Source of the DNA: Chryseobacterium endalhagicum
GTDB lineage: Bacteria > Bacteroidota > Bacteroidia > Flavobacteriales > Weeksellaceae
Reading direction: 5' to 3'
Length of the DNA: 64,000 nucleotides
NCBI RefSeq assembly: GCF_016745235.1
Contig: NZ_JAELVM010000003.1
Coordinates: 620,001 to 684,000 of the forward strand
The translations under genes were made by a program, and so were the position numbers. The notes under the pieces are model-generated. The model was not told the DNA's origin. It made no database searches and was given only the letters and a program-made list of their open reading frames with translations. Of the stretch, positions 50,936 to 58,921 are shown piece by piece. Numbering within the stretch: the first letter of the stretch is position 1; every line of letters starts with the position of its first letter.

Positions 50936-52291
50936 CGCTCCGCCATCACCCTCTTCCCCATTATGCTGAAATCCGATGGCTCTTCTTGGTTCCTCGACTG
51001 CTTTATAGGTATCGAGTTCTTTTTTCAGGGCCTGAATTCTGAACCTGAATTCGTCAAAATTATTGATAATAGCATCTGCCAGGAATCTTGCTACCTGTTC
51101 CAGATATTCTTCAGTAAGTTTTCCGGCTGCGTCTCTTAGAGCAGCATTCAGAAGACCCTGATCAATTTTAAGGTTTTCATTTTTGGTTCTCTGGTATTGA
51201 TTTTTCAGGCGTTTTTTAAGACTTTGGGTAAAATCAATCAGCATGGTATTGCTGAATGCTTTCATTCTGGATGAAATCTCATGCCAGAACGGAACTTTAT
51301 CGGCTTTGTTCTTTTTAATGATTTTGTAGAGGAGCGAATCTTCTTCCAGCCCTCTGGTCATCGCATACAGAATAATTTCTGAGCGTTCTGCGGCATTCGG
51401 CGGAAAGACCGGGATCATCACATCAAATCTTCCCGGAGCGAGAATTTCCTCATCGATCTCGGAAACGGAGTTGGCGGAACCTACCATCAACAGCTCTTCT
51501 TTTTCAAATTTCCCGATATAATGGAGCACCAGTTCCTGGGTTTCCAGATTACAGGAAGCCACATCGGTTTCAGCTCTTCTTTCCATCATAATCTCATCAA
51601 AATCATCAAGGAAAAGCAGTACTTTTTCTTCTTTCATCATGCTGAGCAGAAAATCATTGAAATTGGTTTTATTCCCGTCTACAAAAGAGGTTCCAAGGTA
51701 ATGTTTTTTAACTTCTTTAAAGTGATATCCGATAATTTCAGCAATTTTGGTTGCCCAGAATATTTTTCCGCTTCCCGGAGGTCCGTATAAGATGATTCCT
51801 GCGGGTTTATGAATTCCCCAGTCTTTGATCTGCTGGGGATTCAGGAAGGGTTCCAAAGCGGATGATATATAAAAGAAAAGATCTCTGTAGCCAATAAAAT
51901 CGCGATGCATCAGACTGGTTTTATGGCCAAAATAATCATAGACAAACTGGTAATTTCCACCTAATTTATTATCGATTCCATAACTGGAAATTGACGAACG
52001 GAAAAAACCATTATCAAAAATATTGGGATTGTCCTCTTTTATAGCTTCTTCTACTTTTTCTTTAGGCTGATTGATCACCTCGGCGATCTGTTCCAGGGTT
52101 TTATTTTTGTCCAGATCTTTTTCATAAAGCTTTAAAAAATCCAGATTTTCACGGGCAAATTTCTCGAAATCTTCCTTCACTTCAAAGTTCGTGCTGATGC
52201 AGACACCCAGTTCAAGATCAAAATCCTGGATAAATTGTTTAATAGCTTCTGCCGAAACATTAAGCTCCTTTGCTAATTCAATTAACTTCAT
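50927..52291 (-). CDS. AAA+ ATPase with an IF2_N-like N-terminal domain
   Basis: 454 residues from ATG 52291 (MKLIELAKELNVS); ATG 52297 two codons upstream is possible. The first 50 or so residues fit the IF2_N fold found at the N-terminus of translation initiation factor IF-2. After a helical linker comes an AAA+ module of the FtsH/CDC48 type: Walker A at about 170-177 reads GPPGSGKI, with Ile where Thr/Ser normally binds Mg2+; Walker B LLFLDD; sensor 1 GSAN; arginine in APGRFD. The C-terminal lid is helical, ending in an acidic/glycine tail. Substrate unknown; ATP binding is likely, hydrolysis uncertain. Confidence 0.8.
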   Translation of the reverse strand: MKLIELAKELNVSAEAIKQFIQDFDLELGVCISTNFEVKEDFEKFARENLDFLKLYEKDLDKNKTLEQIAEVINQPKEKVEEAIKEDNPNIFDNGFFRSSISSYGIDNKLGGNYQFVYDYFGHKTSLMHRDFIGYRDLFFYISSALEPFLNPQQIKDWGIHKPAGIILYGPPGSGKIFWATKIAEIIGYHFKEVKKHYLGTSFVDGNKTNFNDFLLSMMKEEKVLLFLDDFDEIMMERRAETDVASCNLETQELVLHYIGKFEKEELLMVGSANSVSEIDEEILAPGRFDVMIPVFPPNAAERSEIILYAMTRGLEEDSLLYKIIKKNKADKVPFWHEISSRMKAFSNTMLIDFTQSLKKRLKNQYQRTKNENLKIDQGLLNAALRDAAGKLTEEYLEQVARFLADAIINNFDEFRFRIQALKKELDTYKAVEEPRRAIGFQHNGEEGDGGAQG

Positions 52292-52370
52292 AAACAAACG
52301 ATTAATTCTATCAAATTTAAATATTTTAATTTTGAAAATCTATTGATGTATGTTAAAATAAATGAAGTTG

Positions 52371-52470
52371 TAAGGAAGCCCAAGGCTGGAAGAAGGAAGT
52401 TATTAAGGCCGAAAAGAGCATCTGCAGCACTCATTCACCCCAAAACCCGAATCCAGAAACCCGCACCAAA
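52371..52470. repeat. Weak heptad-like repeats upstream of the AAA gene
   Basis: GGAAG-type units (CTGGAAG, AAGGAAG) and later ACCCGAA-type units (CAAAACCCGAATCC). Low confidence as an array; an 84-codon open frame across it is considered chance. Confidence 0.3.
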
Positions 52471-52477
52471 GTATTTT

Positions 52478-53473
52478 TTATTTCCCAGAAACTTTTTCTA
52501 CCATCTGATTCACGGCATCTTCAATAATCTTCGGCTGATCCTGATTGATATAATGACCACTCGTTGGCAGCACGATCTGCTTGCTGTCTGTAGATAGATT
52601 TAACAGGTCTTTCTGCATTTTCGCCCAGGCTCCAAGCATTTCGGTTTTTGTTTTTTCATCTTTAATGAAATTGTCATACCTCGTTTTATCTCCTGCTGTA
52701 AGGACGTACAATGGAACTGAACCAAAGGAATTGATAGCCGCAGCCTCCTTTTTCATGGATTTCATGTGATCCTGTTCCTCCAGCGTGGCATCAGCACTTT
52801 TGTAAAGCAGTGCCGGCATGATGGTATTCTGATATTTGTACTGAGGCTCTGCGGGAAACATATTTTTAAACATAAGTCTTGCCGCTCCAAAGGTATTCGC
52901 AAACTTCAGGAATCCCCCAGGCAGACCCTGATTGACCATTTTATACAGTTCAGGGGACAGGTATTGATCATCCGCCGGATACTGGCTGTCTACCAATATC
53001 ACTCCGGCCACGTCCTGAGGATATTTTTTAACAAAAAAGCGGGTAAGCATGCCTCCAAAAGAATGTCCGACCAAAATATACGGTTTGGGAGCGTTTGATT
53101 TTTCCAGAAGGGCATGAAGCTCTTCGGCTATTTTATCTCCTGATTTGGGATTTTTTCCTCTTTCGCTCCAGAGAATTCCGGACCTGTCATAGGAAAATGT
53201 AGTATAAGTTTTGGGAAGGTTCTTCTGAATATGATACCACTGCAAATGCCCGGCGGGATCAAAAGCGGTTTCAAAAACTACGGTTGGGCCGCCTGTTCCT
53301 TCTTTCAGATAGTGCATCCTGTGTTGGTCAACTTCTGCAAACTGACCGTCAGCCTTCATCTGTTCTGCCTTTGCTCTTGATATTTTCTCAAAAACAAATC
53401 CTGTAATAAGCAGCAGCACGAAGATCAGAAAAAGCAGCATGCCTAATCTTTTGATCCATTTTAAAATTTTCAT
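52478..53473 (-). CDS. Alpha/beta hydrolase, membrane-anchored or exported
   Basis: 331 residues. An N-terminal hydrophobic helix at about 10-28 after a basic start acts as signal anchor. The fold is shown by the oxyanion region VVFETAFDPAG at about 65-75, the nucleophile elbow GHSFGG with Ser138, and a late His in LPTSGHYIN near 306. It is in the haloalkane dehalogenase/epoxide hydrolase/esterase superfamily; substrate unknown. Divergent from the ABC transporter operon. Confidence 0.87.
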   Translation of the reverse strand: MKILKWIKRLGMLLFLIFVLLLITGFVFEKISRAKAEQMKADGQFAEVDQHRMHYLKEGTGGPTVVFETAFDPAGHLQWYHIQKNLPKTYTTFSYDRSGILWSERGKNPKSGDKIAEELHALLEKSNAPKPYILVGHSFGGMLTRFFVKKYPQDVAGVILVDSQYPADDQYLSPELYKMVNQGLPGGFLKFANTFGAARLMFKNMFPAEPQYKYQNTIMPALLYKSADATLEEQDHMKSMKKEAAAINSFGSVPLYVLTAGDKTRYDNFIKDEKTKTEMLGAWAKMQKDLLNLSTDSKQIVLPTSGHYINQDQPKIIEDAVNQMVEKVSGK

Positions 53474-53630
53474 AGTTATATTGTTTAATGATGTTTTGCT
53501 AATGAGTATTCTTTCTTTAAAAATAGTTACATGTATAAAACAATGATTGTCTGAATCTTGTTACATCAGGCATCAGAAAAATTTACTTCACTTTCTCTGA
53601 AAAAAATGACAGGATTTGTAACAATATGAA

Positions 53631-53657
53631 TTTTACATAGACTACTACTATGTAAAA
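53631..53657. promoter_or_regulatory. Candidate operator: 10-bp perfect inverted repeat before the ABC operon
   Basis: TTTTACATAG (53631-53640), spacer ACTACTA, CTATGTAAAA (53648-53657), ending 8 bp before ATG 53666. Typical of a dimeric repressor such as TetR, GntR or PadR; no regulator gene is next to it. Confidence 0.55.
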
Positions 53658-53665
53658 CAAATTAC

Positions 53666-54577
53666 ATGGAAAAAATTTTGTCAGTAAAGAATTTAACTAA
53701 AAAATTCAAAAGAACTGTAGTCAATAATATTTCCTTTGATGTGGAAAAAGGAAATGTTTATGGTCTGTTAGGGCCTAACGGAAGTGGAAAATCCACAACT
53801 TTCGGGATGCTGCTGTCTACCATTAACCCAACCAGCGGCGATTGGTACTGGTTTGGAAAAAAAGGAACGGATCCGGATACCCTGAAAAAGATAGGGGCTA
53901 TTATTGAACAGCCTAATTTTTATCCTTATCTCGATGCTGAAACCAATCTTAAGATCGTCGCCGAGATTAAAGAAACGCCTTACACAAGGATCGATGAAGT
54001 TTTGAAGACCGTCGGTCTTTTTGACAGAAAAAAAGATACTTTCAAAACCTATTCCCTGGGGATGAAGCAGCGTTTATCCATAGCTTCGGCCATGCTGAAC
54101 AATCCTGAGGTGATGATCCTTGATGAACCTACCAACGGTCTGGATCCTGAAGGAATTATCCAGATCAGGGAAATTATCAGCAATATTGCGAAACAGGGCA
54201 TTACCATTATCATTGCCAGCCACCTGCTGGATGAGATTGAAAAAATCTGCAGCCACGTTATTGTTTTAAAGGAAGGGAATTCCATTTATTGCGGACGAGT
54301 GGATGAAATGACCGCCAATAACGGATATTTTGAATTAAAAGCAGACAACAATACTTTGCTTTTAAGTGCTTTGGAAGAGCTTCAATGGTTTACTTCCGTG
54401 AAATCCGAAGGCGAGATCATCAAAGCACAGATCCGGGAAGATGCCTCTATATCTGCTTCAGCTTTGAATCAGAAGCTTGCTGAAAAGGGAATTTATCTTT
54501 CTCATTTGACGAAGAAAAAGCTTTCTCTTGAAACTCAATTCCTTGAACTTGTAAAAAACACAAACGATCATGCTTAA
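53666..54577 (+). CDS. ABC transporter ATP-binding protein
   Basis: 303 residues of the CcmA/bacitracin-export (ABC-2) class. Walker A GPNGSGKST at about 36-44, Q-loop region IIEQPNFYPYL, signature YSLGMKQRLSIA at about 127-138, Walker B VMILDEPTNGLDPEG and the switch His in IIIASHLLDEI. The C-terminal 80 residues form the extra domain of this class. It pairs with the permease gene that overlaps it by 8 bp. Such exporters handle peptide antibiotics, lantibiotics or lipids. An inverted repeat just upstream suggests repressor control. Confidence 0.92.
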   Translation: MEKILSVKNLTKKFKRTVVNNISFDVEKGNVYGLLGPNGSGKSTTFGMLLSTINPTSGDWYWFGKKGTDPDTLKKIGAIIEQPNFYPYLDAETNLKIVAEIKETPYTRIDEVLKTVGLFDRKKDTFKTYSLGMKQRLSIASAMLNNPEVMILDEPTNGLDPEGIIQIREIISNIAKQGITIIIASHLLDEIEKICSHVIVLKEGNSIYCGRVDEMTANNGYFELKADNNTLLLSALEELQWFTSVKSEGEIIKAQIREDASISASALNQKLAEKGIYLSHLTKKKLSLETQFLELVKNTNDHA

Positions 54578-55415
54578 ATTATTAAAACTTGAATATTACA
54601 AAAATCTGAATTACCAACCGTTCAAGGTTTTCAGTATTTTATATTTTGCTATTCTCATCGCTCTTCTTTTCATTGGCCTGGTAGATCTGAATGTATTTGG
54701 AGCTACCATCAATTTAAAGGAACAGGGTATTTATAATTTTCCGGAAATCTGGAATTTCACGACCTGGATCGTAGCCCTGCTGAAAATTTTCCTGGGACTG
54801 ATTATTGTTTTCTCCATCTCTCAGGAGTTTACCAACAGAATGTTTAAGCAAAACACCATCGACGGATTAAGCAGAAAGGAATTTATAGCTTCAAAACTAT
54901 TAACCATTACGATATTTACGGCTGTTTCCACATTGATTGTGTTTGTGATCACTATGTTTTTGGGACATCAGTATTCCAAAGTCACAGATTCTTCTAAAAT
55001 GTATGCCGAGATTTATTATATCGGAAATTACTTTGTGAAGCTGTTCACATTCTTTTCTTTCCTGATGTTCATTTCCGTATTGCTGAGAAAATCCATGTTT
55101 GTATTTCTTGGTTTCTTTGTATACTGGGTTGTTGAAAAGATTCTGACAGGTATAGAAACCTTCCAGAGATTATCCGGAATACAGGACGCCCAAAGAAAAG
55201 CAGTCCTTGAACATGACTTTTTTGTGACCAGCCTTCTCCCTTTGGAAAGCATGTCCAATTTAATTCCCAATCCGTTAATGCGGTTGGATATGATCAAAGT
55301 GATGGGCGTGAAATATACCGTCAATTATCCTACAGAAAGCATGTTCGCATGTATCATCTGGAGCGTGATCTTTATTGCAGGTTCATACTGGATTCTGAGA
55401 AAAAGGGATTGGTAG
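54570..55415 (+). CDS. ABC-2 type transporter permease
   Basis: 281 residues with six predicted membrane helices (about 18-38, 65-85, 108-132, 147-170, 178-195, 255-275) and the ABC-2 SQEFTNRMFKQNTIDGLSRKEF segment at about 85-105. It forms the membrane channel for the ATPase encoded just before it; start ATG 54570 overlaps that gene by 8 bp, so translation is coupled. Substrate unknown. A terminator follows. Confidence 0.9.
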   Translation: MLKLLKLEYYKNLNYQPFKVFSILYFAILIALLFIGLVDLNVFGATINLKEQGIYNFPEIWNFTTWIVALLKIFLGLIIVFSISQEFTNRMFKQNTIDGLSRKEFIASKLLTITIFTAVSTLIVFVITMFLGHQYSKVTDSSKMYAEIYYIGNYFVKLFTFFSFLMFISVLLRKSMFVFLGFFVYWVVEKILTGIETFQRLSGIQDAQRKAVLEHDFFVTSLLPLESMSNLIPNPLMRLDMIKVMGVKYTVNYPTESMFACIIWSVIFIAGSYWILRKRDW

Positions 55416-55463
55416 AGGTTTTTGAAAGATTTAAAAATTGAAAGATTTAATTAATTTAAAAAT

Positions 55464-55490
55464 AAAGTGGTCCTGTGGATCACTTTTTTT
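55464..55490 (+). terminator. Intrinsic terminator of the ABC operon
   Basis: AAAGTGGTCC and GGATCACTTT (one G-U) followed by a T run. Confidence 0.85.
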
Positions 55491-55509
55491 GTTTTTAATA
55501 AAATAAGCA

Positions 55510-55548
55510 CAAACATCTGCGTCATCCGCGAGATCTGCGGGAGATTTT
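55510..55548 (+). repeat. Dispersed repeat of the ATCTGCG type, copy 3
   Basis: ATCTGCGTCATCCGCG then AGATCTGCGGGAGATTTT; about 35 bp from a MITE-like element, as copy 2 is close to copy A. Confidence 0.65.
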
Positions 55549-55583
55549 TAATCTTATTATTGAATCAATTATATATTTTACTT

Positions 55584-55680
55584 TGTTGGACAATCGCAAT
55601 GGCGCAAAGTTTTTCATTATTAAAATTGTTTTAAGGCGCGAGAAAATCAAAGATTTTCAGCTATCCTTTACTTCAAAATA
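55584..55680 (+). mobile_element. MITE-like element, copy C (truncated)
   Basis: Left end GTTGGACAATCGCAATGGCG and the internal hairpin GAAAATC-AAA-GATTTTC are present; the right terminal repeat is missing. Confidence 0.6.
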
Positions 55681-55715
55681 TATAATGACACCAGATTTTT
55701 GATTGTTGTTGATGA

Positions 55716-55744
55716 ATAAAAAAAGACCGCTTTTCAGCGGTCTC
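55716..55744 (-). terminator. Terminator of the sigma/anti-sigma/DUF417/msrAB operon
   Basis: AGACCGC (55724-55730) and GCGGTCT (55737-55743), T run on the minus strand. Confidence 0.88.
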
Positions 55745-55753
55745 TTCTTCATA

Positions 55754-56869
55754 TTACTTTTTATCCAGCAGGGAGATATAGTCTCCGTAGCCTTTTTTCT
55801 CCATTTCAGCTTTGGGAATAAACTTCAGGGAAGCACTGTTGATACAGTACCGAAGTCCTCCTTTATCTTCAGGACCGTCTGTGAAAACGTGACCCAGGTG
55901 GGCATCTCCAGTTTTACTTCTTACTTCCACCCTTATCATTCCAGCAGATTTATCCATTTTCTCATCGATCAGTTTTTTCGTGATCGGTTTTGAAAAACTT
56001 GGCCATCCGCATCCGGATTCAAATTTATCTGTCGAAATAAATAATGGTTCTCCTGTGGTAACATCTACGTAGATTCCTTCCCGTGTTTCGTTCCAGTATT
56101 CATTTTGGAAGGGTCTTTCCGTGGCGTTTTCCTGAGTTACATTATACTGTTCTGCAGTCAGTTTTTCTTTTAAAGCTTTTTTGTCCTGCTTCTGGTATTT
56201 TACTTTCGGAAGCGGATTGGCATTTTTAGCCATTTCAAAAAGTCCCGGTTCGATATGACAGTAGCCACCCGGATTTTTATCCAGATACTCCTGGTGGTAA
56301 TCTTCCGCTTTATAGAAGTTTTTCAACGCGATCGTTTCTACCACCACAGGCTTGGAGTAATTCTTAGCCAGTTTCAGCACCTCATTTTTCACAAGTGTTT
56401 CATCTGCTTTGTTGGTGAAATAGATTCCCGTTCTGTACTGATTTCCTCTGTCGTTGCCCTGTTTATCAAGACTTGTAGGGTCTATTGTTTTAAAATAAAG
56501 ATCAATTAATAATTTCAGATCAACCTGTTCAGGATCGTATTTTACTTTTACGGTTTCTGCAAAACCTGTGGTATGGCTCACAACCTCTTCATAAGTAGGA
56601 TTTTGGGTATTCCCGTTGGCATAGCCTACTTCAGTTCCCACCACACCACGGATCTGTTGGAAAAAGTGTTCCGTACCCCAAAAACATCCGCCTGCAAAAT
56701 AGATTTCTCTGACATTTTTATTATCCATAATTTCCTGATTTTCTTTTTCTTTTGTTAATTCTTTCGGCTTATTTTTCTTAAAAAGCCCTGATCCGGCAGC
56801 AAAAACTGCGATACCCAGAATAATTCCGAGTACGATAAATATATTTTTCATTTTTCTCTTTTTATTCAT
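55754..56869 (-). CDS. msrAB: Bifunctional methionine sulfoxide reductase MsrA-MsrB, exported
   Basis: 371 residues. N-terminal membrane/signal segment (about 8-27), MsrA domain (about 52-205) with the catalytic GCFWG (Cys62), then MsrB (about 235-365) with ESGCGWPSF and the catalytic Cys in GLRYCINS. MsrA reduces the S and MsrB the R epimer of methionine sulfoxide. The CxxC zinc pairs of many MsrB proteins are absent. The N-terminal segment places it at the inner membrane facing the periplasm or anchored in the envelope. Last gene of the ECF sigma operon. Confidence 0.93.
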   Translation of the reverse strand: MNKKRKMKNIFIVLGIILGIAVFAAGSGLFKKNKPKELTKEKENQEIMDNKNVREIYFAGGCFWGTEHFFQQIRGVVGTEVGYANGNTQNPTYEEVVSHTTGFAETVKVKYDPEQVDLKLLIDLYFKTIDPTSLDKQGNDRGNQYRTGIYFTNKADETLVKNEVLKLAKNYSKPVVVETIALKNFYKAEDYHQEYLDKNPGGYCHIEPGLFEMAKNANPLPKVKYQKQDKKALKEKLTAEQYNVTQENATERPFQNEYWNETREGIYVDVTTGEPLFISTDKFESGCGWPSFSKPITKKLIDEKMDKSAGMIRVEVRSKTGDAHLGHVFTDGPEDKGGLRYCINSASLKFIPKAEMEKKGYGDYISLLDKK

Positions 56870-56907
56870 TACTTTTTTATTGAACTTATTTAAATATCAA
56901 TCTATTT

Positions 56908-57357
56908 TTAAACAGATTTGTTTTGTATGATCATCAATCCGAATCCCAATAGCATCAGGTCTTTCAGAATAAAAAAATCTGTGACAGGAACTCCATCCAC
57001 TATTTTCCATACTCCGGGAGTTGTGAAAAGGTAGCTCAGCGTTACCAGAAATGCCATGATCATCCCGATTCCGGCAAACTTCCTTAATGATGCAAATTTC
57101 GCACTAAATATCAGCAGTAATGCAATGATAATTTCTATCACTCCGATAGCATTTGACACCGTCTGGACACTTGCTGTTTTATATACGAAAAAAGTCAGAA
57201 AATGGTTTTCTACCAATGGTTTTATCGCGGCAGCTTCTGTTGGGGTAAACTTAAATATTCCAATCCAGAGCAAAATAAGTGCAGCTCCGAAAAGCGAAAT
57301 ATAATATCCCGTTTTGTATGTCTTTGATTCGACGTTAAGTGTTGATGTTCCTTTCAT
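56908..57357 (-). CDS. DUF417 (YkgB/RclC-like) membrane protein
   Basis: 149 residues with four membrane helices and the family motif WIGIFKFTPTEAAAIKPLVE at about 36-55. E. coli RclC (YkgB), of the reactive-chlorine resistance operon rclABC, belongs to the same family; the biochemical function is unknown. It lies between the anti-sigma gene (80 bp upstream) and msrAB (38 bp downstream), which supports an oxidant-defence role. Confidence 0.85.
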   Translation of the reverse strand: MKGTSTLNVESKTYKTGYYISLFGAALILLWIGIFKFTPTEAAAIKPLVENHFLTFFVYKTASVQTVSNAIGVIEIIIALLLIFSAKFASLRKFAGIGMIMAFLVTLSYLFTTPGVWKIVDGVPVTDFFILKDLMLLGFGLMIIQNKSV

Positions 57358-57437
57358 GTTGTTAAGATTTTGAATGATACTTTATTATTTTCAAAAGTAT
57401 AGTCGGAACAGTTTCAAAATCCTGACAGAAATTTCTT

Positions 57438-57710
57438 CTAAATATCTAATTTTTCTAAAACCTTACTTTTAAAGTTCTGAATATCAACATCATTAATTTC
57501 TGTTTTTTCGTTGCGGGAAAGTTTCCGTTTCAGAATATCATCCAGTATTTTGAGCTTTTCTTCATAGGCTCTGCACCATTTGCAGATTTTCAGGTGCATG
57601 GAAAGCTGCCAGTCTTCCTTCCGGGAGATGGCTTTTGCATTCCTTTTTTCCATCAGCATCGTTGCTTTACTGCATGGCAGGAACAAAATATGAATAAATT
57701 TCCTCAACAT
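57438..57710 (-). CDS. Zinc-binding anti-sigma factor (ZAS-like)
   Basis: 90 residues. Cys13, His39, Cys43 and Cys46 reproduce the HxxxCxxC zinc anti-sigma arrangement (segment HLKICKWC). It should bind and inhibit the ECF sigma factor encoded 17 bp upstream, releasing it when the cysteines are oxidised, as RsrA does. No membrane segment is seen except a mildly hydrophobic N-terminus, so it is probably cytoplasmic. The small size is normal for soluble ZAS proteins. Confidence 0.8.
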   Translation of the reverse strand: MLRKFIHILFLPCSKATMLMEKRNAKAISRKEDWQLSMHLKICKWCRAYEEKLKILDDILKRKLSRNEKTEINDVDIQNFKSKVLEKLDI

Positions 57711-57727
57711 TTTTTATGATACGGTTA

Positions 57728-58279
57728 TTAGTTGGCAAACCAGTTATTATCTAAGCATTCCCTCAGCTGCATTCTGCTTCGCTGAAGGATCTTCCATAGA
57801 TTAGTCGCAGAGATCTGCAATTCCTGACTCACTTCCGGTGCTTTTTTTTCCTGAAGATAATACATTTTCACTGGAATCTTCCATCTGGCGGGCAGATCCT
57901 CAAGGCATTCTTCCAGGGTTTTATTAAAATCTTTATTGTCTAAAAGTTCAGAATTTACCTCTGAAACATTCCAGTCATTCAAAACACCATCATTTTTCCA
58001 GGAACCTGTTTCATCAAAAAAATGATCCAGCCTGATCTGCGGTTCCGATTTATATTTTTTCCGGTAAAAATCAGCAGCCTTTCTGTTTAAAATAGCTGTC
58101 AACCAGGTATACGGCTGGCTTTTTCCTTCAAAAGAATCATAGGACGAAAATGCGGCTAAGAAAACATCCTGCACCATATCTTCCGCTTCTACTCTATCTG
58201 AAAGCAGATAAGCCGCTCTTTTCAGAAGAGGCCCCGAATACTGCTCTACCCAGCTTTTCAGCACTTCATTTTTCGTCAT
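57728..58279 (-). CDS. ECF-type RNA polymerase sigma factor
   Basis: 183 residues. Sigma region 2 at about 12-80 (EAEDMVQDVFLAAF, PYTWLTAILNRKAADFYRKK) and region 4 at about 120-175 (LPARWKIPVKMYYLQEKKAPEVSQEL, ISATNLWKILQRSRMQLRECL). It directs RNA polymerase to its own regulon, which probably includes the operon it heads: anti-sigma, DUF417 and msrAB. Closest in style to the zinc anti-sigma-controlled ECF groups that respond to oxidative stress. Confidence 0.93.
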   Translation of the reverse strand: MTKNEVLKSWVEQYSGPLLKRAAYLLSDRVEAEDMVQDVFLAAFSSYDSFEGKSQPYTWLTAILNRKAADFYRKKYKSEPQIRLDHFFDETGSWKNDGVLNDWNVSEVNSELLDNKDFNKTLEECLEDLPARWKIPVKMYYLQEKKAPEVSQELQISATNLWKILQRSRMQLRECLDNNWFAN

Positions 58280-58583
58280 TCCTTATTGTTTAATATTATA
58301 AAAACTATGAATTCCATAAAATAGATTCCTTTATCATGCAAAGTCTTTATCTTAATATTAAAACGAATATAAAAAGTTAAATGATAATATACAAAAATTT
58401 AAATAAAATTGCTTCTTACCTGTGATGGATATATGCTAAAATATTGTAGATTTAAAGTAATAGCCTATAATGATACACTCACAAAACCCTATAGGTTTTA
58501 AAAACCTATAAGGTTTATATAGAACAATAATTAAACCTCAACTTTAAGATTATTTCGTCGCACATGATCTATGCAGAATTATT

Positions 58584-58775
58584 GTTGGATTAACGCTAGG
58601 ACGCAAAGATTATTTACAAAAATACTGTGGAACAGACGCAAGGATTTTATCGAAGATAAAATTGCATGCCGTTGATACATACTCCAGCATACAGATGAGC
58701 TGAAAATCTTTGATTTTCTCTCGTCTTAAAACAGTTTCAATAGTAAAAACTTTTGCGCCCTTGCGTTTATCCAAC
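58584..58775 (-). mobile_element. MITE-like element, copy D (192 bp), full length
   Basis: Terminal inverted repeats 58584-58611 and 58748-58775 (GTTGGAT, AACGC, GGCGCAAA) match at most positions. Internal hairpins, in inverse orientation to copies A-C, are ATTTTATC-GAA-GATAAAAT (58640-58658) and GAAAATC-TTT-GATTTTC (58693-58709). Confidence 0.72.
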
Positions 58776-58870
58776 ACAAAAAGAAACACTTCCTATTATA
58801 TTGGAAATACAGCATAGCAGTACCATTCAAAACATAGCATAAAAATTATTTACAAATCGCTTAAAAACAT

Positions 58871-58878
58871 TAAATTTG
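58871..58878 (+). promoter_or_regulatory. Candidate -7 element of alaS
   Basis: TAAATTTG, full TAnnTTTG match, 43 bp before the alaS start; a TTTA about 18 bp upstream may serve as -33. Confidence 0.5.
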
Positions 58879-58921
58879 CATCTTATCAAAAATCTGATAG
58901 TTTTAAAAGCAAAGCAATACT

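Larger units (their letters stand above)
55416..55753. other. Repeat-bearing intergenic stretch
   Basis: 338 bp without a gene: ABC operon terminator, ATCTGCG-type repeat (55510-55548), half of a MITE-like element (55584-55680) and the msrAB terminator (55716-55744). Confidence 0.75.
58280..58921. other. Intergenic stretch with MITE-like element and alaS promoter
   Basis: 642 bp without a gene. It contains the promoter region of the sigma operon, the full-length MITE-like element D (58584-58775) and the alaS promoter (58871-58878). A short CCTATAGGTTTT / AAAACCTATAAGG palindrome near 58490-58516 was also noted. Confidence 0.65.

Noticed and set aside
52343..52597. 84-codon frame before the AAA ATPase gene
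   Set aside because: Runs across heptad-like repeats and into the 3' end of the hydrolase gene on the other strand.
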